Positions 34,370 through 42,844 of a stretch of 64,000 nt of DNA are shown here, one piece after another. A model generated the notes under the pieces. It was not told the DNA's origin and made no database searches. It worked only from the letters and a program-made list of their open reading frames with translations. This stretch comes from PoT sp049331405 (GTDB taxonomy: Bacteria; Planctomycetota; Planctomycetia; Isosphaerales; Isosphaeraceae), in NCBI RefSeq assembly GCF_049331405.1, contig NZ_CP186274.1, positions 1,240,001-1,304,000 on the forward strand. The letters are read 5' to 3'. The position numbers and the translations under genes are program-made. How positions within the stretch are numbered: the stretch's first letter is position 1; each line of letters starts with the position of its first letter.

Positions 34370-34610
34370 TTAATAGGCTTCGATGACGATCTCATCGAGC
34401 AAATCCGCGTCCTACGCCAGCGAGCCGATGAAACTCAAGGATAGGGTCGAACGTCTTGGCGAGGGGGACCTCGGGCAAGGAAGGAAGATGGAATTTGCAG
34501 AGCAGCAGCCTGACGGACTCGGCGAAGGCGTCATCGAGAGACGCGAAATGGCCAGCCTGGATGGCCGATTCGGGGGCGGCTTCCAATTCCTGAGGTGACT
34601 GGATCTTCAT
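34370..34610 (-). pseudogene. Frameshifted ParD-like antitoxin
   Basis: Starts ATG 34610 (AAAGGA upstream) with MKIQSPQELEAAPESAIQAG and HFASLDDAFAESVRLLL, a ParD/CopG-like antitoxin N-terminus of the type paired with PIN toxins. In the same frame it reads KTFDPILEFHRLAGVGRGFA and stops at 34392. The neighbouring frame immediately resumes ADLLDEIVIEAY and then meets TAA at 34370. Planctomycete antitoxins of this type typically continue DPILG..-DxxxLMDEIVxEAYRRR, so a frameshift near 34405-34430 followed by a nonsense codon has destroyed the gene. No intact toxin follows. Confidence 0.65.
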
Positions 34611-34955
34611 CTCGTAAATCCTTTCCCGCCTCGCACCGTGTAGCCATCCCGGTGGACGATCGCACTGCGGGGAGATTGTGCATCGCGACTGCACGACCTG
34701 AGCTGTCCACCTCGCCCGCTTATTGTACGTGAGCACGCTTCAAACGTGCCCGTTACGATGTCGCGATTCTCTGCTCGGATCATGTCGGAAATCTGCGATC
34801 AGCGCTTTGATCGTGGCGGAAGAGGCGGTTTTGGGATAGGATGATTGATCTGATGTTGAGGCCGCCGATTGCCACGAGGCACGGCGAGCGGACCCGCCTG
34901 GATGCGAATTCGACTTGCAGGTTGTCTTGAGCGACCTCACCCCCCGAGGATTTCG
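34611..34955. other. Gap before DUF1559 copy 2
   Basis: No gene seen on either strand. It must hold the promoter of the DUF1559 gene and the leader of the decayed antitoxin; no clear -35/-10 pair stood out. Confidence 0.35.
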
Positions 34956-36035
34956 ATGGGAATTACACGGTCTCGGTCCGGATTCACCTTGATTGAGCTG
35001 CTCGTCGTCATCGCGATCATTGCCGTGTTGATCGCCTTGTTGTTGCCCGCGGTGCAGGCGGCACGCGAGGCCGCCCGCAGGATGAGCTGCACGAATAATC
35101 TGAAGCAGATCGGCCTGGCCATGCACAACTACGAGTCGACCAACGGCGTCTTCCCGCCGGGTCGGATCAACACGTATGTGGCCGGGAATGGACACTGCTG
35201 GGGGGCGTACTCGCAGTTGCTGCCGTTCTTCGAGCAACAGTCCATCTTCAACACGATGAACTTCAGCATGAACCCCGACCCCGACTACACGACCTCGAGC
35301 GCGGTCGTGAATCGGACGGCGGCGGTCGTGGTCGTGAACACGTTCCTCTGCCCCTCCGATGGCGGGCCGGCGATGGTCCAGGTCGGCGGCGGGATGTACT
35401 CGGGGCATAACTACCTGCTCAACGTCGGTTCGGGGTACTCGGTCTTGCAGAACCCGCCGTCGCCGATGACCGCCCCCAACGGGATCCTCTTCGAGAACTC
35501 GGCGGTTCGGATCTCTGGGATCACCGACGGGACCTCGCAGTCGATCGCCATCAGCGAGTCAATCCGGTCGTCGGCCGGGGCCCCGACCGGGTTCAGCGGC
35601 CCGGCCATCTTCGCTCGGGAGCCGCTCGGCGGCTTCGTCATCACCGGCAACAACTCGGCCGGCAACGGCCCGCCGATCGTCTCCGACGACGACTACGCGG
35701 CCAGGTGCCTCACGAACTCACCGCCAGGCTTCCAGCCCACCCGCGGCATCAAGTGGCTCTATGGCGCCCCGGGGCACAGCATGTACAACCACCGCCGTCC
35801 CCCGAACGACAAGCGTTACGACTGCCGAGGCGGCCTGCCCCACAGCGACAAATCCGCCGCCGACTGGCAGAACCTCTCGCTCAACATCACCTCGCGCAGC
35901 AGGCACCCCGGCGGCGTGAACTCCCTCTTCTGCGACGGCCATGTCCAGTTCGTCAAGGACTCGGTGAACGTCACGGCCTGGCAGGGCCTCGGCTCCCGCA
36001 ATGGCAGCGAGGTGGTCTCGGCCGACTCGTTCTGA
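34956..36035 (+). CDS. DUF1559 prepilin-like surface protein
   Basis: Predicted 359 residues. MGITRSRSGFTLIELLVVIA is a textbook prepilin leader, followed by AAREAARRMSCTNNLKQIGL and, near the C-terminus, HPGGVNSLFCDGHVQFVKDS. GAGGA lies 6 nt before ATG 34956. Unlike copy 1 there is no adjacent lipoprotein. It has its own terminator, so it forms a monocistronic unit. Role in surface layer or pseudopilus inferred from family only. Confidence 0.92.
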   Translation: MGITRSRSGFTLIELLVVIAIIAVLIALLLPAVQAAREAARRMSCTNNLKQIGLAMHNYESTNGVFPPGRINTYVAGNGHCWGAYSQLLPFFEQQSIFNTMNFSMNPDPDYTTSSAVVNRTAAVVVVNTFLCPSDGGPAMVQVGGGMYSGHNYLLNVGSGYSVLQNPPSPMTAPNGILFENSAVRISGITDGTSQSIAISESIRSSAGAPTGFSGPAIFAREPLGGFVITGNNSAGNGPPIVSDDDYAARCLTNSPPGFQPTRGIKWLYGAPGHSMYNHRRPPNDKRYDCRGGLPHSDKSAADWQNLSLNITSRSRHPGGVNSLFCDGHVQFVKDSVNVTAWQGLGSRNGSEVVSADSF

Positions 36036-36072
36036 TTGAGCAGGGAGCCTCGAACGCCATGTGAGGACAACG

Positions 36073-36100
36073 GACGCGCCGGGGAAAACCCCGGCGCGTC
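36073..36100 (+). terminator. Terminator after DUF1559 copy 2
   Basis: GACGCGCCGGGG (36073-36084), AAAA loop, CCCCGGCGCGTC (36089-36100): a perfect 12-bp stem with a tetraloop, then GCTTTGAATC. Textbook intrinsic-terminator geometry apart from the short T run. Confidence 0.8.
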
Positions 36101-36226
36101 GCTTTGAATCAAGCTCGCCACTTGGGGTCGGCTGGTTTGAGATTTGGAGTAACTGCGGAATGGAGCCTGGCCGAGGACCTGGATTATCAACAGACGATTC
36201 GATCCAGGTTCATCCCTCGCCGCAAG

Positions 36227-37036
36227 TCATCGATCTTTGCTCGATTCGAACCATGGCCTGTACCGCGTAGAACGCGCGTCATGACGTCGAGCGGCCTCGC
36301 GACATCGCTCGGCGGCGCTTTTCCAGATCTCGGCTTGCTCGAGCCAGGAGCGGCCGAGGCTGCGGTTCGAAAAGGGGCAGAGCTTCAGGTCTTCGGAAGC
36401 TTGATCGTTCAACTTCCAATCCACCCCATCAGCGGCCCGTTCATGGCATCGCTCTGCCCGCTCAGCCATGGTTTGTGACTCGGCCAGGCATAGGCCGGCG
36501 AGAAAGGCTTCGTGATTCGCGATCGCGATGTAGGTCGGTCGCATCCACAAATGGTGGACCTCCCAAAGCGCGAATGCGATGAACGCAACTCCGACGAGCA
36601 TCCCCCGGATCGTAGGCCGGAATTCGAAGTCGTATAACCAGTCGAGTTTGATGGATCCGAACTCGCCCGCATAGGCTCTCCATCGCCTGGCGATCAAGAT
36701 TATGAAATATGTTGGTGTAAATAATATAACGGCCAGGGGAAGGGGGCCAACGTTGGACTCCTTCAACACTGCCGTAATGAAGATCACGACGATCAGCAAA
36801 TCGGCAATTGCGAGCGTCAGCGCGGCCGAGGTCATCAAGGTGAGGAACGCGGATAGTAGGATTCCGGGTCTCCCGGCGGCTTGACGTCGTGCGAGGATGA
36901 CGTAGGTCCGAGTCCCCACCGCTAGGAGGGCGAGCCATACGACGTTCAGGAACCCCTCTTCGTTGACCATGAAGCCGACCGAGGTCAGCACGATGCCCAC
37001 CAGGATCGGCGCTGAATTCTCCGTCGGGCCTGCCAC
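36227..37036 (-). CDS. Hypothetical multi-pass membrane protein
   Basis: Predicted 269 residues. About five hydrophobic helices lie in the first 190 residues (APILVGIVLTSVGFMV, GFLNVVWLALLAVG, LTLAIADLLIVVIFITAV, LAVILFTPTYFIILIA, MLVGVAFIAFALW). The C-terminal ~90 residues are soluble, rich in Ala/Glu/Arg/Cys and helical (ESQTMAERAERCHERAA, IWKSAAERCREAARRHD). The start is GTG 37036, since AGGAGG (37043-37048 on the minus strand) lies 6 nt upstream; an ATG at 37126 has no such support. Family not recognised. Confidence 0.65.
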   Translation of the reverse strand: MAGPTENSAPILVGIVLTSVGFMVNEEGFLNVVWLALLAVGTRTYVILARRQAAGRPGILLSAFLTLMTSAALTLAIADLLIVVIFITAVLKESNVGPLPLAVILFTPTYFIILIARRWRAYAGEFGSIKLDWLYDFEFRPTIRGMLVGVAFIAFALWEVHHLWMRPTYIAIANHEAFLAGLCLAESQTMAERAERCHERAADGVDWKLNDQASEDLKLCPFSNRSLGRSWLEQAEIWKSAAERCREAARRHDARSTRYRPWFESSKDR

Positions 37037-37145
37037 GGCGTTCCTCCTACGCGAGCGGTTGGCGGCGAGCGTCAGGTAGACTCTTGGACGCCCTCCCCTC
37101 AACTCGGTTCCATCCCGCAGGCACATTGCGTTTCAATCGCGGGGA

Positions 37146-37508
37146 CTATGCGTCGTAGTCGATCGGGCTTCCCCACTCCCACTCCACGAGCGATTCCGCG
37201 AAGACTTCGAGGTTCACCGTGTTCCCGGGCGAGTCATCGCCGTCGGGGAAATACTCGGTCGAGACCTCGACGACCTCCCTCTCTGACGAATCCCGCCGCC
37301 TCCCGATCACCTTGCAGATGATGGCTCCCGGCCTCGGATATTGGCTCCGGGAGTCAAGATATTCGTCGCTGACGATCGCCGTCTTCTCGGTGAAGGTCAG
37401 GCGACGCCCATGGGCGTCGACGAACTCGCACTGGACGAGGCCAGGCTGAGGCTCATCCGCAACGTACCGTAAGATCGAGACGCGGATGCCCACCATGCGT
37501 TCGGCCAT
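37146..37508 (-). CDS. Hypothetical beta-rich 120-residue protein
   Basis: Predicted 120 residues. A strand-rich protein (VSILRYVADEPQPGLVQCEF, RRLTFTEKTAIVSDEYL, AIICKVIGRRRDSSEREVVE) ending LVEWEWGSPIDYDA. GAGGAGG upstream of ATG 37508 supports the start. I recall similar proteins of this length in diverse bacteria but no function. It is upstream of, and may precede, the membrane-protein gene on the same strand, 109 nt away. Confidence 0.65.
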   Translation of the reverse strand: MAERMVGIRVSILRYVADEPQPGLVQCEFVDAHGRRLTFTEKTAIVSDEYLDSRSQYPRPGAIICKVIGRRRDSSEREVVEVSTEYFPDGDDSPGNTVNLEVFAESLVEWEWGSPIDYDA

Positions 37509-37660
37509 CGGGGAGCCTCCTCGACCATGCTGACGACGGGAACTTCACTGTCGTCGACTTCGAGAAAAAGAGAAACCTCTTTGTGAGGAATCGGCGCGGG
37601 CGGACACTTTTACTTGTGGAACCAATGAGGAGCACGGTCGCAACGGGTTGAGTGGACGGC

Positions 37661-39010
37661 ATGTTTCGACGCGAGCGGTTGCGCGGGGGGCTTCTCGAGC
37701 TGAAAGTCTTGCTCGGGGCCGGGGCGCTCGGAGGATTGTCGGATCGCGAGCTGCTGGAGGTCCACCGGTCGGGCGAGGCCTTACGGGCGGAACTCGCGTT
37801 CCGGCTCCTGGTCGAGCGGCACGGGCCGATGGTCTTCGCGCTCTGCCGGAGCGTGCTGCGCGACATTGACGATGCCGAGGATGCCTTCCAGGCCACGTTC
37901 ATCGTGCTGGCCCGCAAGTCGGACTCGATCCGGAACCGCGAGATGGTCGGGCCCTGGCTGCATGGCGTGGCGAGCCGCGTCTCGAGGCGGGCGCGGATGC
38001 TGGCGACGCGGCGGCGCGTGCGAGAACGCCTGGCGGTCGAGGCCCGGGGCTTTTCGGAGGGGGATGAGGCCGGGCCTTCGCCGGAACTCGAGGGGATCTT
38101 GCACGAGGAGATCGACCGGCTGCCGGAGTCGCTCCGGGCGCCCTTGGTCCTCTGCTGCCTCCAGGATCAGAGCTACGAGGCGGCGGCCCAGCGGCTGGGC
38201 CTCAGCGAGCCGACGCTCCGCGGCCGGCTCCATCGCGCACGCAAGGCGCTCAAGACCCGGCTTTCAAGCCGAGGCCTGGGGGCGTCGGCGATCGGGCTCG
38301 GGGCGAGTCCGGGGCGGTTCGGCCCTCCCTCGGCCCGGCTCGTGGACGTCTGCGTTCGCGCGGCCCTCGGGCACGCGGGCGCGTCGGGTGGTTCGAAGAC
38401 CGCGGCGATCCTCGTGCAAGGGAGTCTCTCTGCCATGATGTTCAGCACATATAAGGCGGTTGCCGTCTGCCTGCTCTCGGCCTCGCTCGCGCTGGGGACG
38501 ATCGTCGTCGCCCAGACCAGGGCGCAGAAGTCGAATGTGGCTCCGGAGCAGTTCCACCCGGACCCGGATGCCCCGCCCAAGTCGGAGGTCGTGTCCAAGG
38601 ATGACATCGCCAAGCAGGCCGAGGTGACGACGCGGGCCATCCAGTTTCGCCTCAACCATCCCAGCGAATTGGCCTACCCCGTCCATATGAAGCTCGAGGA
38701 CTTCCTCAAGGCCATCAAGACCCAATCGAAGTGCCCTGAGCTACCCAACGGCATGCCGATCTATGTTGATCCCGAGGGGCTTCAGGAAGCGGGCCAGACG
38801 ATGACCTCGATGGTCAACCTGGATCGAAAAGGGGTGTCGATCGGCGAGGACCTGAGATGCGCACTTCGGATGCTCTCGATGAGTTATTACGTCAACAGTG
38901 GCATGGTCATGATGAGTTCGAGGACGGCCGTCCTCGAGATCCGCTTACTCATGCTTGAGCACAAGATCGACCGGGTCATCGAGGCCGGAAACATCCCTGT
39001 AAAGCCGTAA
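37661..39010 (+). CDS. ECF sigma factor with membrane anchor and exported domain
   Basis: Predicted 449 residues, far longer than the usual ~190. Sigma region 2 (LVERHGPMVFALCRSVLRDI, then DDAEDAFQATFIVLARK) and region 4 (LPESLRAPLVLCCLQDQSYE, then AAAQRLGLSEPTLRGRLHRA) occupy residues 1-200. A transmembrane helix follows (KAVAVCLLSASLALGTIVVA, about 266-286), then an exported ~150-residue region ending in an STN-like motif (GVSIGEDLRCALRMLSMSYY). Planctomycetes are known for such fused sigma factors, where the extracytoplasmic part may act as its own sensor. Start ATG 37661; GTG 37652 is possible. Overlaps the converging hydrolase gene by 66 bp. Confidence 0.88.
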   Translation: MFRRERLRGGLLELKVLLGAGALGGLSDRELLEVHRSGEALRAELAFRLLVERHGPMVFALCRSVLRDIDDAEDAFQATFIVLARKSDSIRNREMVGPWLHGVASRVSRRARMLATRRRVRERLAVEARGFSEGDEAGPSPELEGILHEEIDRLPESLRAPLVLCCLQDQSYEAAAQRLGLSEPTLRGRLHRARKALKTRLSSRGLGASAIGLGASPGRFGPPSARLVDVCVRAALGHAGASGGSKTAAILVQGSLSAMMFSTYKAVAVCLLSASLALGTIVVAQTRAQKSNVAPEQFHPDPDAPPKSEVVSKDDIAKQAEVTTRAIQFRLNHPSELAYPVHMKLEDFLKAIKTQSKCPELPNGMPIYVDPEGLQEAGQTMTSMVNLDRKGVSIGEDLRCALRMLSMSYYVNSGMVMMSSRTAVLEIRLLMLEHKIDRVIEAGNIPVKP

Positions 39011-41074
39011 GGGCTTCTCGAGGCTCGTGGGCCGAAGTGCGTTCGACGCCCCGGTATTCCCTCGAAGAAGCAGGGGCTTCTCCGGATTCGCGGGCATGAG
39101 GGCGTTGGCGCGTTGGAGGCCGCGGTCGATGGGGAGGCGGTGGGCGGTGTCGGGGGGCGGGACGAGGTCGCGGTTCTCTTCCAGGTGGACCAGCAAGATC
39201 CGGCGGAGCTCGGCGGTGACCTCGGGCTTCTCCTGCGAGAAGTGGGTGCCGGAGAGGATCTTCTCGGAGGTCGCGCCGGGGAGATGCGAGCTGTAATAGG
39301 GGACGACGAGGTCGGAGGGCAGCGTGCCGTTCACCAGCGGGATGATCGAGTGGTACGGCACGCTCGAGCGGATCGGGATCCGGTGGATCGCCTGGAGGAT
39401 CGGGCTGTCGGTCCGCAGGTTGCCGATCGCGTTCAGGGCCTTCCGGCGCATGTCGGACTTGATGACGTTCTCGCCGTAGATCGCCTTCAGCTCCTCCTTC
39501 ACCTGGACCTGCAACTCGGAGTCGTTCCGGCGTACGAGGCTCGAGACGAACCGCCCGAAGAGGTCGCTGGCGATCGGGCTGCCCCTGTGCGGCGAGGCGA
39601 TGAAGATCAGGCGCCGGACCGACGGCACGGCCTGGTAGACGAGCGCCGCGCCCACCGTTTTCTGCAGCGTCGGCGAGTTCTGGATCTTCTCATACGGCTT
39701 CTTGATGGTCGCGTCCCAGAGCATCAACCCGGAATCCTGCGCCATCATCTTCGAGAGCAGGCCCCCCATGCTGTGCCCGACGAAGACCATGCGGTCGAGC
39801 GCGGGGTCGGTGTGGTTGGGGTCGAGCGTCTCGCGGATGTTGTACAGGGCCTCTCGCAACTTGGCGGCCGAGCTCGGGATCGGCAGGCCGGTCGGATACA
39901 TGAAGACCCAGAACTGATACCGCGAGGCGATCTCGGGGGCGTTCTGCAGCTCGTTGACGTTCTGGACGAAGGCCCTGGGGCTGGAGACGAGGCCGTGGAC
40001 GAAGACCACGGGGATCTTGCCCCGCTCGTACGGATGCAACGTGTAAAGGCCGGTCTCGAAGCCAGGTCGCTCGAACGAGGATTCGAGCAGGCCGGTCCAT
40101 TCGATCGTGGAGAGATAGCCCTGGTCGACCTGGACGGCCAGGGGCGTGGTCCGGTCGCTCGCGAGCGGGATGTCGCGGGACGAGACCTGCATCGAGCGCT
40201 CCCGGAAGGGGTCGAAGAGGATCATGCTGGCCGGGTTGCGGCGCCAGTCCCCCTGCAGGAGGCCGCCGCCGGGCATCACCACGGCCGTCGCGCCGACCTG
40301 GGTCTCGCGGGGCATGAACTGGTCGCGGGCCTCGATCAACCCATTGGGATCGGCCACGCGGTGCGCCACCAGGGGGACGCCGAGCCCGCCGGAGCGATAG
40401 ATGTTGTCCATCCCCCGGACCCGCAGGTCCGACGCCGGCTGGACGCTGGCGAGGCGCTCGGGGTCGAGGTAGTTCATCGTGCTGCCGACGGCGATGTCGA
40501 GCTGCGAGAGCGTCGTCCGCCAGGGCTGACTCTCGTGTCGCTTCATCTCCGACTTGCGAGCGACGCGCAGGACGCGCTCGAGGGCGCCGTTGTGGATCTC
40601 GATGGCGAGGTCGGGGCGGGTGCCGTAGGGGTCGTCGAGCGCCATCATGCCGAGGATGGCGGCATCGCGATACCAGGGGATCGCGTCCATCCCCATCCCC
40701 TCGCTCAGGCCGGCCTGATAGGAAAGCTCGGCCAGGGCTAAGGCACCGTCGGGCTCGGATTTATTCTGGAGCTTCGCCTCGAGCGCCCTGGCCATCTCGC
40801 CGGGGCTGGCGTTGAAGGTCTGGTAGAAGCCGTTGCGGGCGAGGACCGCGGCCGAGGCCTCGCTCAGGCGGAACCCCGTCTCGATCCGCTCTCGATAGTC
40901 GATGAGCTTGTTGCGTAAGGGGGCCTCGCGCGCCGTGACCCCCGCGCAACCGGCGGTCGCCGATAGCAGCAGCAATCCCGCGATTCCCGAGAGGCGCCGA
41001 CGAACGGGCGTCGCGGGCGACCGGGGTCGCGCGTCGGTGGAACCGCACCGGGATTCGTGAGGGGGGCACGACAT
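38945..41074 (-). CDS. Lipoprotein alpha/beta hydrolase (lipase-like)
   Basis: Predicted 709 residues. A long basic leader then GLLLLSATAGC with lipobox TAGC predicts an outer-surface lipoprotein. A helical N-terminal region (about 45-220) precedes the alpha/beta hydrolase: KIPVVFVHGLVSSPRAF (oxyanion), VFVGHSMGGLLSK (nucleophile Ser), IFIASPHRGSP, and a C-terminal GTHFSQEKPEV near the catalytic His. Resembles DUF900/lipase class esterases. Start ATG 41074 is chosen since the leader beyond it is Arg-rich. Its last 22 codons run antisense through the 3' end of the sigma-factor gene. Confidence 0.82.
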   Translation of the reverse strand: MSCPPHESRCGSTDARPRSPATPVRRRLSGIAGLLLLSATAGCAGVTAREAPLRNKLIDYRERIETGFRLSEASAAVLARNGFYQTFNASPGEMARALEAKLQNKSEPDGALALAELSYQAGLSEGMGMDAIPWYRDAAILGMMALDDPYGTRPDLAIEIHNGALERVLRVARKSEMKRHESQPWRTTLSQLDIAVGSTMNYLDPERLASVQPASDLRVRGMDNIYRSGGLGVPLVAHRVADPNGLIEARDQFMPRETQVGATAVVMPGGGLLQGDWRRNPASMILFDPFRERSMQVSSRDIPLASDRTTPLAVQVDQGYLSTIEWTGLLESSFERPGFETGLYTLHPYERGKIPVVFVHGLVSSPRAFVQNVNELQNAPEIASRYQFWVFMYPTGLPIPSSAAKLREALYNIRETLDPNHTDPALDRMVFVGHSMGGLLSKMMAQDSGLMLWDATIKKPYEKIQNSPTLQKTVGAALVYQAVPSVRRLIFIASPHRGSPIASDLFGRFVSSLVRRNDSELQVQVKEELKAIYGENVIKSDMRRKALNAIGNLRTDSPILQAIHRIPIRSSVPYHSIIPLVNGTLPSDLVVPYYSSHLPGATSEKILSGTHFSQEKPEVTAELRRILLVHLEENRDLVPPPDTAHRLPIDRGLQRANALMPANPEKPLLLRGNTGASNALRPTSLEKPLRLYRDVSGLDDPVDLVLKHE

Positions 41075-41350
41075 AAGATCCGTCTCGGTCGTCCGTTCCG
41101 GTGGGACTCGCCCACCTCGGCTCCTCCGCACCAGGCCAGGGCGTCATGCCCGCCGGCGAGAGTTTCGCCGGGATTATAGCGATCGTAAGGATTCGGGGAA
41201 GGTCAGCCGCCGGGCCTGCGCCTGAGGAGGAGCGACCGCGGCCGTTGCAAGTCGCCGCAACGAACCCAGTTCGATCTTCTCGTGTCGGCGAAGGGAAAAT
41301 ACAAAAGAATACAGGACGGCGTTTTGCCGTGAGATCCTGGAGGGATCGGC
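41075..41350. promoter_or_regulatory. Divergent promoter region, hydrolase / hen1
   Basis: A 276-bp region between two divergent genes. Its right end is AT-rich (GGGAAAATACAAAAGAATAC near 41294), a likely -10 zone for the hen1-pnkp unit. No operator identified. Confidence 0.35.
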
Positions 41351-42751
41351 ATGCTGCTGACGATCACGACCCGACATCAACCCGCCTCAGACCTGAGCTA
41401 CCTGCTCCACAAGCATCCGGACCGCTGCCAGGCCTTCGACCTCTCGTTCGGGCGGGCGTTTGTCTTCTATCCCGAGGTCGGCGAGGAGTCGTGCTCGGCC
41501 TGCCTGCTCCTCGACGTGGATCCGGTGGGGATCGTCCGGGGCAAGGGGGGGGAGAAGGGAGGACCCCTCGCGCAGTACGTCAACGACCGTCCCTATGCCG
41601 CGTCGTCGTTCATGAGCACGGCCATCGCGCAGGTCTTCCGATCCGCCATCTCGGGGCGTTGCAGCGACCGGCCGGAGCTGGCGACGACCCCGCTCCCCTT
41701 TTCCGCCAGGCTCGACGTGCTCCCCGTCCGCGGCGGCGAGTTGTTCCTGCGGGAGATCTTCGAGCCCCTCGGTTACGAGGTCGAGGCCACATCCCATCCT
41801 CTCGACGAGACCTTCCCCGCCTGGGGCGATAGCCGCTACTTCACCGTCACGATCCGCAAGACGGCGACGATCTCGGAGATCCTGACGCATCTGTACGTCC
41901 TGATCCCCGTCTTCGACAACCAGAAGCATTACTTCGTCGGCGACGACGAACTGGAGAAGCTCCTGGCCAAGGGGGCGGGGTGGCTCGGGACTCATCCCAA
42001 ACGCGAGGAGATCACCCGCCGCTACCTCAAGTTCCAGGCGAGCCTTTATCGCGAGGCCCTCAGCCGGCTCGATGACGTCGAGCAGGAAGAGGCCGCCGAG
42101 GGGGAAGAGGTCCCCGAGGACAAGGGAGAGCGCCTCCTGGAGCGTCCTTTGAGCCTGAACGAGCAGCGCCACGGCGCCGTGCTCGCGGCCCTGCGCTCCA
42201 TCGGGGCGAAGCGCGTGCTCGACCTCGGCTGCGGCGAGGGGAAGCTCCTCCGGGAACTGCTCAAGGACCGGACTTTCACGGAACTGGTCGGGCTCGACGT
42301 CTCGACGCGGTCGCTCGAGATCGCATCGCGACGCCTCAAGATCGATCGGCTCAGCGAGATCCAGGCCGGTCGGATCAAGCTGATCCAGGGCTCGCTGACC
42401 TATCGCGACAAGCGGATCGAAGGCTTCGACGCCGCGGCGCTCGTCGAGGTGATCGAGCACCTCGATCCGCCGCGGCTCGCGGCGCTCGAGCGGGTCGTCT
42501 TCCAGTACGCGAGGCCGAAGGCCGTCGTGCTGACGACGCCGAACCGCGAGTACAACGTGACCTGGGAGAACGTCGGGGCCGAGCGGCTCAGGCACTCGGA
42601 TCACCGCTTCGAATGGACCCGGGCCGAGTTCAAGGCCTGGGCGGATGTGGTGGCGTCGAGGTTCGGGTATGCCGTCCGATACTTGCCGGTCGGGCCCGAG
42701 GACGAGGCCCTGGGGCCCCCAACGCAAATGGCCGTCTTCGAGCGGGAATAG
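41351..42751 (+). CDS. hen1: RNA 3'-terminal 2'-O-methyltransferase Hen1
   Basis: Predicted 466 residues, standard for bacterial Hen1. N-terminal half (MLLTITTRHQPASDLSYLLH, LDVLPVRGGELFLREIFEPL) is the Pnkp-activating domain; C-terminal half is the methyltransferase with SAM site VLDLGCGEGKLLRELL (about 290) and metal-binding EVIEHLDPPRL (about 366). It methylates the 2'-OH of the 3' terminal nucleotide at a cleaved RNA before ligation by Pnkp, protecting repaired tRNA from re-cleavage by ribotoxins. GAGGGA lies before the ATG. It is followed 93 nt later by pnkp. Confidence 0.95.
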   Translation: MLLTITTRHQPASDLSYLLHKHPDRCQAFDLSFGRAFVFYPEVGEESCSACLLLDVDPVGIVRGKGGEKGGPLAQYVNDRPYAASSFMSTAIAQVFRSAISGRCSDRPELATTPLPFSARLDVLPVRGGELFLREIFEPLGYEVEATSHPLDETFPAWGDSRYFTVTIRKTATISEILTHLYVLIPVFDNQKHYFVGDDELEKLLAKGAGWLGTHPKREEITRRYLKFQASLYREALSRLDDVEQEEAAEGEEVPEDKGERLLERPLSLNEQRHGAVLAALRSIGAKRVLDLGCGEGKLLRELLKDRTFTELVGLDVSTRSLEIASRRLKIDRLSEIQAGRIKLIQGSLTYRDKRIEGFDAAALVEVIEHLDPPRLAALERVVFQYARPKAVVLTTPNREYNVTWENVGAERLRHSDHRFEWTRAEFKAWADVVASRFGYAVRYLPVGPEDEALGPPTQMAVFERE

Positions 42752-42792
42752 CCGAAGGAAACGGCGGAGCGTGCGAACACATTCCAACACGA

Positions 42793-42816
42793 TCGCCCCG
42801 AGACTCATCGGGGCGA
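42793..42816 (+). other. Perfect hairpin between hen1 and pnkp
   Basis: TCGCCCCGA (42793-42801) and TCGGGGCGA (42808-42816) form a 9-bp stem with a 6-nt loop, 28 nt before the pnkp ATG at 42845. No T tract follows, so it is more likely an intercistronic RNA element (processing, stability or translational control) than a terminator. Confidence 0.5.
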
Positions 42817-42844
42817 GTCCCCAAGGTTGATGGTACTCCCGGCA

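Noticed and set aside
34740..35408. 222-codon minus-strand frame over DUF1559 copy 2
   Set aside because: Antisense shadow of a clear prepilin-like gene.
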